From assembly GCF_004123845.1 (NCBI RefSeq), contig NZ_NBDP01000030.1, positions 953,193 through 1,017,192 of the forward strand: 64,000 nt of DNA, in the 5' to 3' direction. The position numbers and the translations under genes were made by a program. The notes beneath the pieces are model-generated. The model had not been told where the DNA came from and did not search any database. It was given only the letters and a program-made list of their open reading frames with translations. Within the stretch, counting starts at the first letter, position 1, and every line of letters begins with the position of its first letter. Source of the stretch: Allobosea sp. Tri-44. GTDB lineage: Bacteria; Pseudomonadota; Alphaproteobacteria; Rhizobiales; Beijerinckiaceae. Below are positions 16,348 through 24,319 of the stretch, one piece after another.

Positions 16348-18011
16348 CCCGCATCGACAACAGCCGCGTCATCCGCGCGCCCCACGGCAATGAGCGCAGC
16401 GCCAAGTCCTGGCTGACGGAAGCCGCGCTGCGTATGCTGATGAACAATCTCGACCCGGATGTCGCCGAGAAGCCGGGCGAGCTCGTGGTCTATGGCGGCA
16501 TCGGCCGCGCCGCCCGCACCTGGGAAGATTTCGACCGGATCTGCGCCTCGCTGCGCTCGCTCGAGGCTGACGAGACCCTGCTGGTCCAGTCCGGCAAGCC
16601 GGTCGGCATCTTCAAGACCCATCCGGACGCGCCGCGCGTGCTGATCGCGAATTCCAACCTCGTCCCGGCCTATGCCAATTGGGAGCATTTCCATCATCTC
16701 GATAAGCTCGGGCTGATGATGTACGGCCAGATGACGGCCGGCTCCTGGATCTATATCGGCACGCAGGGCATCGTTCAGGGCACCTACGAGACCTTCGTCG
16801 AGGTCGGCCGCCAGCACTACAACGGCAGCCTCAAGGGCAAATGGGTCCTGACCGGCGGGCTCGGCGGCATGGGCGGCGCCCAGCCTCTGGCCGCGACAAT
16901 GGCCGGCGCCTCGATGATCGCCGTCGAGTGCAGGCCGTCGAGCATCGATTTCCGCCTGCGCACCCGCTATCTCGACGAGAAGGCCGACAGCGTCGATGAA
17001 GCCCTGAAGATCATCGAGGCCGCCCATGCCAAGGGTAAGGCCGTCTCGGTCGGCGTGCTCGGTAACGCCGCCGAGATCTTCCCCGACATGGTCCGCCGCG
17101 GCATCCGCCCCGACGTCGTCACCGACCAGACCTCGGCCCATGACCCGCTCAACGGCTACCTGCCTGCCGGCTGGACGCTGGAGGAATGGGAAGAGCGCCG
17201 TGAGCGTGACCCAGCCGGCACGATCGAAGCTGCCAAGAAGTCGATGGCCGAACATGTCAAGGCGATGCTCGACTTCCAGAAGATGGGCGTGCCGACGCTC
17301 GACTACGGCAACAACATCCGCCAGATGGCGAAGGATATGGGCGTCGACAACGCCTTCGATTTCCCCGGCTTCGTCCCGGCCTATATCCGCCCGCTGTTCT
17401 GCCGCGGCATCGGCCCGTTCCGCTGGGCCGCGCTCTCGGGCGATCCGGAGGACATCTACCGCACCGACCAGCGCGTCAAGGAACTGCTGCCCGACGACAA
17501 GCACCTGCACAACTGGCTCGACATGGCGCGCGAGCGCATCCAGTTCCAGGGCCTGCCGGCGCGGATCTGCTGGGTCGGCCTCGGTGACAGGCACCGGCTC
17601 GGCCTCGCCTTCAACGAGATGGTGGCCAAGGGCGAGGTCAAGGCGCCGATCGTGATCGGCCGCGACCATCTCGATTCCGGCTCGGTCGCCTCACCCAACC
17701 GCGAGACAGAAGCGATGAAGGACGGCTCGGACGCCGTCTCCGACTGGCCGTTGCTCAACGCCCTGCTCAACACCGCCGGCGGCGCGACCTGGGTTTCGCT
17801 GCACCATGGCGGCGGCGTCGGCATGGGCTATTCGCAGCATTCGGGCGTGGTCATCGTCGCCGACGGGACGCCGGAAGCGGCCAAGCGCCTGGAGCGCGTG
17901 CTCTGGAACGACCCGGCCACCGGCGTGATGCGCCATGCCGATGCCGGCTACGACATCGCGCTCGACTGCGCCCGGGAGAAGGGCCTGAAGCTGCCGGGGA
18001 TTTTGGGCTGA
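16344..18011 (+). CDS. hutU: Urocanate hydratase
   Basis: Converts urocanate to imidazolone propionate using tightly bound NAD+ as electrophile, the second step. 555 residues, full family length. Segments include LVVYGGIGRAARTWEDF, GSWIYIGTQGIVQGTYETF, LTGGLGGMGGAQPLA (NAD loop), DQTSAHDPLNGYLP and the urocanase signature FVPAYIRPLFCRGIGPFRW with its conserved cysteine. The C terminus has VSLHHGGGVGMGYSQHSG. It starts inside hutG (4-base overlap) and is followed by a palindromic repeat before hutD. Confidence 0.96.
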   Translation: MTRIDNSRVIRAPHGNERSAKSWLTEAALRMLMNNLDPDVAEKPGELVVYGGIGRAARTWEDFDRICASLRSLEADETLLVQSGKPVGIFKTHPDAPRVLIANSNLVPAYANWEHFHHLDKLGLMMYGQMTAGSWIYIGTQGIVQGTYETFVEVGRQHYNGSLKGKWVLTGGLGGMGGAQPLAATMAGASMIAVECRPSSIDFRLRTRYLDEKADSVDEALKIIEAAHAKGKAVSVGVLGNAAEIFPDMVRRGIRPDVVTDQTSAHDPLNGYLPAGWTLEEWEERRERDPAGTIEAAKKSMAEHVKAMLDFQKMGVPTLDYGNNIRQMAKDMGVDNAFDFPGFVPAYIRPLFCRGIGPFRWAALSGDPEDIYRTDQRVKELLPDDKHLHNWLDMARERIQFQGLPARICWVGLGDRHRLGLAFNEMVAKGEVKAPIVIGRDHLDSGSVASPNRETEAMKDGSDAVSDWPLLNALLNTAGGATWVSLHHGGGVGMGYSQHSGVVIVADGTPEAAKRLERVLWNDPATGVMRHADAGYDIALDCAREKGLKLPGILG

Positions 18012-18019
18012 ACCCACGT

Positions 18020-18140
18020 GTCATTCCGGGGCTCCGCGCAGCGGAGAACCCGGAACCCACGACTGGGCGAGTCCGACCTGACCATCACTTTGCACCCCGT
18101 CGTGGGTTCCGGGTTCGCCCTTCGGGCGCCCCGGAATGAC
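18020..18140. repeat. Palindromic intergenic repeat, GTCATTCCGG family, copy 1
   Basis: About 120 bases forming an inverted repeat. Outer arms are GTCATTCCGGGGC and GCCCCGGAATGAC; inner arms are CCGGAACCCACGAC and GTCGTGGGTTCCGG. It lies between hutU and hutD inside the operon. It shares its outer arms with the elements at 38743-38848 and 41936-42038, but the interior differs. Confidence 0.8.
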
Positions 18141-18173
18141 AAAGGTGGCTGCTTGAATTCGAAGGACCGTTCC

Positions 18174-18752
18174 ATGCGCATCATCCGCGCCGCCGACTGC
18201 CTGGTCATGCCGTGGAAGAACGGCGGCGGGACGACCACCGAGATCGCGGTCGCGCCGGAAGGCGCCTCACTGAGCGATTTCGACTGGCGCATCAGCATGG
18301 CCCATGTCGGGCAGGACGGGCCGTTCTCGTCCTTCCCCGGCATCGACCGGACGCTGTCGGTGCTGACCGGCGCCGGGATCACGCTGGCCTTCGGCGATGG
18401 TGAGCGCGTCAGGCTCGACTGCACGAGCGCGCCCTGCCCCTTCGCCGCCGACCGGGCGGTCGACGGGCTTCTGACCAGCGGGCCGATCGACGATCTCAAC
18501 GTGATGTCCCGGCGCGGCCGCTGGCGGCATCAGGTGGAGCGCGTATTGGGCGCAGGCTCGCTCAACGCGACCGAAGGCCTGCTGGTGCTGGTCGCCCGCA
18601 AGGGCGACTGGCAGGTTAATGGAGCGAAGCTCGCCGCTGGCGACAGCGCGGTCCTGGACGCGCCGGGGCACATCGAGCTGGTCGTCAGTGGTGGTGAGGC
18701 GGAGCTTTACGCGGTTGGGTTGACGATGGAGGCGCGGGGAACCCTCTCCTGA
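18174..18752 (+). CDS. hutD: HutD family protein
   Basis: 192-residue cupin-fold protein of the HutD/Ves family, found with hut genes and suggested to limit or fine-tune histidine catabolism, possibly by binding N-formimino-glutamate. Matching segments: MPWKNGGGTTTEIAVAPEG, FDWRISMAHVGQDGPFSSFPG, LTLSVLTGAG-like DRTLSVLTGAGITL, and DLNVMSRRG. Start at ATG 18174 with GAAGGA upstream. A longer open frame starting in the preceding repeat is rejected because it would translate the repeat. Last gene of the hut transcript. Confidence 0.9.
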   Translation: MRIIRAADCLVMPWKNGGGTTTEIAVAPEGASLSDFDWRISMAHVGQDGPFSSFPGIDRTLSVLTGAGITLAFGDGERVRLDCTSAPCPFAADRAVDGLLTSGPIDDLNVMSRRGRWRHQVERVLGAGSLNATEGLLVLVARKGDWQVNGAKLAAGDSAVLDAPGHIELVVSGGEAELYAVGLTMEARGTLS

Positions 18753-18882
18753 AAGGAGAGGGCAGGGTGAGGTGTTCGGGAGGGATATCGCGAGCCTCAA
18801 CACATCCGCGGTCAGCGCTCACGCAACTGGTCGGGCCGCCTACACCTCACCCCTACCCCTCTCCTTACAGGAGAGGGGATCC
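18741..18882. repeat. Inverted repeat with CTCTCCT/AGGAGAG hairpins
   Basis: Two hairpins in inverted orientation, CCCTCTCCTGAAAGGAGAGGG at the left and CCCCTCTCCTTACAGGAGAGGGG at the right (each about 21-23 bases, here described by arms), with AGGGTGAGG and CCTCACCCCT inside. It separates convergent hutD and the citrate synthase gene and could terminate both transcripts. Confidence 0.7.
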
Positions 18883-18926
18883 CGCGCTTGGCCCTTCTGC
18901 CATCGCCCACCGGGCAGCCTGGCCTG

Positions 18927-20003
18927 TCAAGCCGCCTGACGCGGCTGCGGGCCGACATAGACCGATTGCGGCCGGATCAGGCGGCCGGTCTCGATCTGCT
19001 CGCGGGCATGGGCGAGCCAGCCGGTGGTGCGGCCGAGCGCGAAGACGCAAGTGAAGGCCTCGGGCGGGAAGCCGAGTGCCTCGAGCAGCAGCGCGGTGTA
19101 GAATTCGACATTGGTCTCGAGCGAGCGGCCGGGCTTGCGCTCGCGCAGGATGGCGAGCGCCGCCTGCTCGACCGCCTCGGCAAGGCGCAGGCGCCCGGCA
19201 TCGGCGCCGAGCTTCGCAATCGCCTGCTTCAGCGCATCGGCGCGCGGATCGCGGACGCGATAGATGCGGTGGCCGAAGCCCATCAGCCGCTCGCCGCGAT
19301 CGAGCGCGTCTTCCAGCCAGGGCCGGGCATTGGCCGGCTCGCCGATCGCATCGAGCATCTCGATTACCGGCCCTGGCGCGCCGCCATGCAGCGGGCCCTT
19401 CAAGGCGCTGATCCCGGCCAGCACGGCCGAGACCAACCCGGCCCGCGTCGAGGCAACGACGCGCGCCGCGAAGGTCGAGGCGTTGAGGCCGTGATCGGCG
19501 ACAGTGACGAGATAGGTGTCGAGCGCCGCGGCCTGCGCCGCAGTCGGCACCTCGCCGCGCAGCATGCGCAGCGTGTCGGCCGCCTGCGACAGCGCCGGAT
19601 CGGGAGCGATCGGCGCAAGCCCGCGCCGCTTGCGGACCGCAGCGGCGGTGAAGACGGCCGGCGCCGCGAGCAGCTTCAGCGCCGTCTCGGGCCCCTCGCC
19701 GTCGGCGATCTGCGCGGTCCAGGCGCGAACCGCCTCGACTGGTCCAAGACCGTCCGCAAGCGCGGTGCGCTCGACGATGCCGAAGAGATCGGCACGAGCC
19801 TGGCCGAGTGCCGCGGAGAATTTGCGGTTCTGCGGCAGGCCGGGCAGCAAGCCGTCGAACATCAGCGCCGCCATCTCCTCGAAGCTGGTTCGGCCGGCAA
19901 GCTCGGCGAGGCTGTGGCCGCGGATCACCAGGCGACCGGAAGCGCCGTCGACCTCCGAGAGCACGGTATGGGCGGCGACGACGTCATCGAGACCATCGGA
20001 CAT
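18927..20003 (-). CDS. Citrate synthase family protein (no N-terminal DNA-binding domain)
   Basis: 358 residues of the citrate synthase fold, expected to condense an acyl-CoA with an oxo acid. Recognisable segments are ADHGLNASTFAARVV, LKGPLHGGAPGP (catalytic His loop), MGFGHRIYRVRDPRA (second catalytic His) and LETNVEFYTALLLEALG. The position of the catalytic aspartate (NVDF in most enzymes) is glutamate here, codon GAA. Start at ATG 20003 with GAGGAG eight bases upstream. It is divergent from a second citrate-synthase-like gene across 96 bp. It could be a 2-methylcitrate-type or non-canonical synthase; substrate unproven. Confidence 0.85.
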   Translation of the reverse strand: MSDGLDDVVAAHTVLSEVDGASGRLVIRGHSLAELAGRTSFEEMAALMFDGLLPGLPQNRKFSAALGQARADLFGIVERTALADGLGPVEAVRAWTAQIADGEGPETALKLLAAPAVFTAAAVRKRRGLAPIAPDPALSQAADTLRMLRGEVPTAAQAAALDTYLVTVADHGLNASTFAARVVASTRAGLVSAVLAGISALKGPLHGGAPGPVIEMLDAIGEPANARPWLEDALDRGERLMGFGHRIYRVRDPRADALKQAIAKLGADAGRLRLAEAVEQAALAILRERKPGRSLETNVEFYTALLLEALGFPPEAFTCVFALGRTTGWLAHAREQIETGRLIRPQSVYVGPQPRQAA

Positions 20004-20099
20004 GAGCTGAACTCCTCAAAAGCATTCGCCTTGAGGATCGGCCTCCGCACTGCTAGAATCAATCTTGAACAATATAATCAATATATCGAGCAGAGGGCG
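20004..20099. promoter_or_regulatory. Shared divergent promoter of the two citrate-synthase-like genes
   Basis: The 96-bp gap has an AT-rich core (about 20058-20092, ATCAATCTTGAACAATATAA then TCAATATATC) unusual for this GC-rich window. It must contain both promoters. The helix-turn-helix of the plus-strand protein makes this the natural place to look for an autoregulatory site, which is an inference. Confidence 0.5.
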
Positions 20100-21239
20100 A
20101 TGCAGGACTGGCTGACGGCACAGGAAGCGATGGCGCGGCTCGGCCTGAAGCCGCAGACGCTCTACGCCTATGTCAGCCGCGGGCTGATCGAGGCCCGCGG
20201 CGATGCCGGGGATTCGCGCCGTAGCCTCTACCGCGCCGAGGACGTCGCCCGGCTGGAGCATCGCAAGGCGCGCGGCCGGCGCCCCGCCGCAATCGCCGAG
20301 GATGCGATCGCCTATGGCGAGCCGGTGCTGTCTTCCAGCATCACCACGATCGAGCGCGGCGGGCTCTGGTATCGGGGGCAGGATGCGACGCGCCTGGCCG
20401 AGAGCGCCAAGCTGGAGGATATCGCGCGCCTGCTCTGGGATTGCGGCACGCAGCGCTTCCCGCCTTTGGCGACGATCGTGCCGCCTGGCGAGCCGCTGTC
20501 GCGCGTCTTCGCGGTGATCGCGGCGCGGACCGCGACCGACCGGCCAATGGTCGGGCGAGCCAAGAAGGCGCTCTATCTCGAAGCCGCCGCTGTGCTCGAC
20601 ACGCTGGTCGACGCCATCGCCGGTGGACCGGGCGACGGCCCGATCCATGCCCGACTGGCCCGGGCGTGGGGCTGCGAAACAGAAGGCGCCGAGCCGATCC
20701 GGCGGGCGCTCGTCCTGCTCGCAGACCACGAGCTCAACGCCTCGACCTTCGCGGCCCGCGTGACCGCCTCGACCGGCGCCTCGCTCGCCGCCTGCGCCAT
20801 GGCCGGGCTCGCTGCGCTCTCCGGTCCCTTGCATGGCGGCGTCGCGCCGCGCGTGCTCGCGCTGATGCGCGAGATCGAGCGCGACGGGCTGGAGGCTGCG
20901 CTGGCGGCAAGGCTGGAGACCGGCGCCAAGCTGCCCGGCTTCGGTCACCCGCTCTATCCCGACGGCGATCCCCGGGCGCGGGCGCTGTTCGCGGCATTCG
21001 AGCCGCCGCCCGCCTATGCGCAGGCGCAGGCCGCCATCGCGGCGTTGACGGGGGAAGAGCCGAACATCGACTTCGCCCTGTCAGCGCTGGCGGCCAAGCT
21101 CTCCCTGCCGGAGACGGCTCCATTCCAGATCTTCGCGGCGGCGCGCTGCACCGGCTGGCTCGCCCATGCGCTGGAGCAGAACGAGACCGGCCGGCTCATC
21201 CGCCCGCGCGCCCGTTATGTCGGTCCGGCGCCCGCCTGA
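20100..21239 (+). CDS. Helix-turn-helix-fused citrate synthase family protein
   Basis: 379 residues. Residues 1-55 are a MerR/excisionase-like helix-turn-helix (LTAQEAMARLGLKPQTLYAY, then SRRSLYRAEDVARLE). A citrate-synthase fold follows: LADHELNASTFAARVTAS, LSGPLHGGVAPRVLALM, LPGFGHPLYPDGDPRA and EEPNIDFALSALA. The usual GFGHRVY is GFGHPLY, so the arginine/valine after the histidine are replaced, while the aspartate of NIDF is kept. The ATG at 20100 follows GAGGG. The pairing with a divergent plain homologue suggests a complex or a regulatory arrangement. Confidence 0.85.
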   Translation: MQDWLTAQEAMARLGLKPQTLYAYVSRGLIEARGDAGDSRRSLYRAEDVARLEHRKARGRRPAAIAEDAIAYGEPVLSSSITTIERGGLWYRGQDATRLAESAKLEDIARLLWDCGTQRFPPLATIVPPGEPLSRVFAVIAARTATDRPMVGRAKKALYLEAAAVLDTLVDAIAGGPGDGPIHARLARAWGCETEGAEPIRRALVLLADHELNASTFAARVTASTGASLAACAMAGLAALSGPLHGGVAPRVLALMREIERDGLEAALAARLETGAKLPGFGHPLYPDGDPRARALFAAFEPPPAYAQAQAAIAALTGEEPNIDFALSALAAKLSLPETAPFQIFAAARCTGWLAHALEQNETGRLIRPRARYVGPAPA

Positions 21240-21246
21240 GAATGCG

Positions 21247-22749
21247 CTACTGCGCCTGCGCACGCAGCGCCTCGAAATCCTTGTCGAGCCTTCCAAGCGA
21301 TGTGGAAATCCTCTCGCGCCGTTCCTTGATCCAGGCGCCCTGCTCCGCGATCCGGCCCTTGGCCGCCGCCAGCATCCGCTCCATCTCGGCCGGCTGCGGA
21401 CCGCCGACGGTCGCACGGCTGCGCACGATCGCGACGGGGTCGAGCGCCGCGCGGAACTCGGCCTCGCTGATCGGAAGCTCGGCCGGATACTCCGTGCCCT
21501 TGACCGCCGCGGCATAGATCCGCTTGGCCTCGGCATAGGGGAAATCGAGCGGCCTGATATCGTGATCCTTGGCGTGGGTAACGACCTCGGAGGCGAAGTG
21601 GTGGCCGACGCGGAAGGGCAGCCTGTATTTGCGCATCAGGAGGTCGGCCAGTTCCTGCGAGGCGGTCCAGTCGCTGTTCAGCTCCTCCAGCGCTCGCTCA
21701 GGGCTGATCACCAGCCCCTTGAGGATACGATCCCAATTGGCGAGCACGGTGGCCGCGCTCTTCACCATCGCGCTGTTGGGCCTGACGTCCTTGGGATCGC
21801 TCATGCCCGGGGTGATGTTGTGAGCCTGGATCGCGGCTCCCATCGCGAGCGAGAGCGCGGTCGAGGCCTGCTGGCGCGTGGTGTTGAGCAGGCCGGGATT
21901 GCGCTTCTGCGGCATCGCGCTGGAGACATAGGTGTTGCCGTCGCCCTCCTGCAGCAGCATCCAGGGCCGCGCGAAGGCATACTGGCTCATGACGTCCTCG
22001 ACGAAGGCGCCGGCATGGAGGGCGATGCTGGTGACGATGGCGCCCGCCTCGACAGGATGCTCGGCCGAGGAGATCTGGCCGGCGTCATAAGCGTTGTCGA
22101 CGATCGCCGCGAAGCCGAGATAATCGGCCATGCGCTTGCGGTTGAGCGGCCAGCTCGTGCCGTTGAGCACGGTCGTGCCCATGGCAGAACGGTCGATGCG
22201 TGCATAAGCCTCGCGAATGCGCTGGGCATCGCGTTCGAGCCCGGCGGCATGGCCGAGCAGGGTGTGGCCGAGGCTGTTCGGCTGGGCCGCGACGCCGTTG
22301 GTGTAATTCGGCACGATGGTCGCAGCGTGCTTTTCCGCCAGCCCGACCAGCGTCGCCGTGGTGCGGTTGAGCTGGTCGGCGAGCGCCAGCATGTCGTCGC
22401 GCAGGATCGCGGCGCGATAGGTCGCATGCATGTCCTGGCTCGAACGCCCGGCATGCAGGAGCGTGACTTCCTGCCCGGCGGCCGCGATCCGCAGCGGTTC
22501 GAAGCTGATCACGGTCGCGGGCCGCTTCGCGCCGGGCTTGGCGCCCTCCTGCAGCACCTTGCCGAGACCGGCCGCGATGCGCGGCGCCAGCGCCTTGTCG
22601 AGCAGGCCTTCATCCGTGTTGATCACGGCCGTGGCCTTGTTGATCTCGCCGAGCCAGAAGAACTCGTCGCGAGGCTGGCGTTCCTGGGCAAGGGCTGGAA
22701 GAGCTGACATCTGCGCTGCCACCGCAAGCGCAATCATCGATGATCGCAC
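21247..22749 (-). CDS. Exported lyase of the fumarase/argininosuccinate lyase superfamily
   Basis: 500 residues with a Sec signal peptide (MRSSMIALAVAAQMSALPALA, cleavage expected after ALA), so the enzyme should act in the periplasm. The mature part is an argininosuccinate-lyase-like helical bundle. It has the superfamily signature NTYVSSAMPQKRNPGLLN with its catalytic serine loop, YTNGVAAQPNSLGHTLLGH (second conserved region, His), and NGTSWPLNRKRMADYLGF (third). ASL and its relatives are normally cytosolic, so an exported version probably acts on a different N-substituted aspartate-like or related compound; this is an inference. It lies 70 bp downstream of the cyclopropane fatty acid synthase gene. 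Confidence 0.8.
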   Translation of the reverse strand: MRSSMIALAVAAQMSALPALAQERQPRDEFFWLGEINKATAVINTDEGLLDKALAPRIAAGLGKVLQEGAKPGAKRPATVISFEPLRIAAAGQEVTLLHAGRSSQDMHATYRAAILRDDMLALADQLNRTTATLVGLAEKHAATIVPNYTNGVAAQPNSLGHTLLGHAAGLERDAQRIREAYARIDRSAMGTTVLNGTSWPLNRKRMADYLGFAAIVDNAYDAGQISSAEHPVEAGAIVTSIALHAGAFVEDVMSQYAFARPWMLLQEGDGNTYVSSAMPQKRNPGLLNTTRQQASTALSLAMGAAIQAHNITPGMSDPKDVRPNSAMVKSAATVLANWDRILKGLVISPERALEELNSDWTASQELADLLMRKYRLPFRVGHHFASEVVTHAKDHDIRPLDFPYAEAKRIYAAAVKGTEYPAELPISEAEFRAALDPVAIVRSRATVGGPQPAEMERMLAAAKGRIAEQGAWIKERRERISTSLGRLDKDFEALRAQAQ

Positions 22750-22819
22750 GATCGACCTCCGCTGGTATCCCCGCCGGGCCGGAGCCTAGCGGGGGCATGG
22801 CAGTAGCTCAATCGCGCGG

Positions 22820-24043
22820 TCAGGCTGCCCGGTCGATCGTCCCGGCAGCCCTGCCCTTCTTGCTCATATAGTCCCGCGTGATCGGCAGCGTGCCGAGCCG
22901 CTTGGCGAGCTGGAGCTGGAAGACGACGAGGCCGTCATAGCGGAAGCTCGCTTCGGAGGCGGCGAGGTAGAACTCCCACATCCGCGCGAAGCGCTCGTCA
23001 TACATCGCGACGGCCTCCTGGCGATGGGCGAGGAAGCGCTCGCGCCAGGCCTTGAGCGTTTCGGCATAGTGCAGGCGCAGCACCTCGACATCGGTGATGA
23101 TCAACCCTTCCTGCTCGATCGCCGCAGTGACCTCCGACAGCGCCGGGATATAGCCGCCGGGGAAGATGTACTTGGCGATGAACGGGTTGGTCGCGCCGGG
23201 CGGCGTGCTACGGCCGATCGTGTGGATCAGGGCGACGCCGTCATCCTCCAGGAGTTCGCGGACCTTGCGGAAGTAGTCGCGGTAGTAGCCGACGCCGACA
23301 TGCTCGAACATGCCGACCGAGACGACGCGGTCGAAACGTTCGGTGACGGCGCGATAATCCTGCAGGCGGAACTCGACCGGCAGTCCCGATTCCTCCGCCC
23401 GCTTGCTCGCAGCGGCGAACTGCTCCTCGGACAATGTGATGCCGGTCACCCTGGCGCCAGTCTCGCGCGCGATCGAGAGGCCGAGCCCGCCCCAGCCGGA
23501 GCCGATGTCGAGCACGCGTTGGCCCGGCTTCAGGGCCAGCTTCGCCGCGATCCTGCGCTTCTTGGCGGCCTGCGCCTCCTCCAGCGTCGCGCCCGGATGC
23601 TCGAAGAAGGCGCAGGAGTACTGCTGGTCGGCATCGAGGAAGAGCCGGAAGAACTCGCTCTTCAGGTCATAATGGTGATGGACGTTGCGCCTGGCCCAGG
23701 CCGGGGTGTTGTGCTGCGTCAGCCGCCTGACCGCCGTGCGCAGCTTGGTCAGCGTCCCGGCTAAAGCCGAAGGCGGCTGACGCGACAGCCCGCAGACCAG
23801 CGTCTCGAGCAACTGGTAGATCGTGCCGCGCTCGACGATGACGCGGCCATCCATCACCGCCTCGCCGAGCGCGAGCTCGGGATCGAGGGCCAGTTTGAAT
23901 TCGGTTTCACGGTCGGCAATACGCAAGGTGATCGCGGGCGCCGAACCTCGCCCGGCCGAATGGAGCGATCCATCGGCGAATACGACGTCAATCCTGGGTT
24001 CCCGGACCAACCGGGACAACATCTTCGCAATCAGCGCCCGCAT
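22820..24043 (-). CDS. cfa: Cyclopropane-fatty-acyl-phospholipid synthase family methyltransferase
   Basis: 407 residues. Transfers a methylene group from S-adenosylmethionine to unsaturated acyl chains of membrane phospholipids. The SAM loop is VLDIGSGWGGLGL near residue 180. NVHHHYDLKSEFFRLFLD, QYSCAFFEHPG, VSVGMFEHVGVGYYRDYF and KYIFPGGYIPALSE are typical CFA synthase segments. Start at ATG 24043 with GAGG seven bases upstream. Peripheral membrane enzyme. Transcribed ahead of the exported lyase gene on the same strand. Confidence 0.93.
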   Translation of the reverse strand: MRALIAKMLSRLVREPRIDVVFADGSLHSAGRGSAPAITLRIADRETEFKLALDPELALGEAVMDGRVIVERGTIYQLLETLVCGLSRQPPSALAGTLTKLRTAVRRLTQHNTPAWARRNVHHHYDLKSEFFRLFLDADQQYSCAFFEHPGATLEEAQAAKKRRIAAKLALKPGQRVLDIGSGWGGLGLSIARETGARVTGITLSEEQFAAASKRAEESGLPVEFRLQDYRAVTERFDRVVSVGMFEHVGVGYYRDYFRKVRELLEDDGVALIHTIGRSTPPGATNPFIAKYIFPGGYIPALSEVTAAIEQEGLIITDVEVLRLHYAETLKAWRERFLAHRQEAVAMYDERFARMWEFYLAASEASFRYDGLVVFQLQLAKRLGTLPITRDYMSKKGRAAGTIDRAA

Positions 24044-24261
24044 GGCTCTACCTCGCGGCAGTGCCCCTTCGCCATCAAAGATGGCAATCACCCGCGGCAG
24101 CGTAACAGAGGGTTCGGCGCAGGGCCGATACACGCCCGCCGCATGCCGCAGCTGTCAGCCTCCTGACAGGAAAAATGGGGACGGCGGGCCATTTTCGCCA
24201 GCCGCCGCCAGATCGCCATGCGTCCTACCGGACGCGAAGTGGCGATCCAGCTCTTCGTTTC

Positions 24262-24309
24262 AGCATCGGATTTCCCCGAAAAGTGGAATCCACTTTTCGC
24301 TCCGATGCT
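24262..24309. repeat. Small palindromic repeat, AAAAGTGG/CCACTTTT type
   Basis: Near-perfect 48-bp palindrome with outer arms AGCATCGGA and TCCGATGCT, and an inner hairpin CGAAAAGTGGA/TCCACTTTTCG. This format is widespread between genes in Hyphomicrobiales. It sits just downstream of the dctM-like gene and might help stop that minus-strand transcript. Confidence 0.8.
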
Positions 24310-24319
24310 CCAGCGCGCC

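Noticed and set aside
18018..18173. N-terminal extension of hutD
   Set aside because: It would encode the palindromic repeat; ATG 18174 has a ribosome binding site and gives the normal HutD start.
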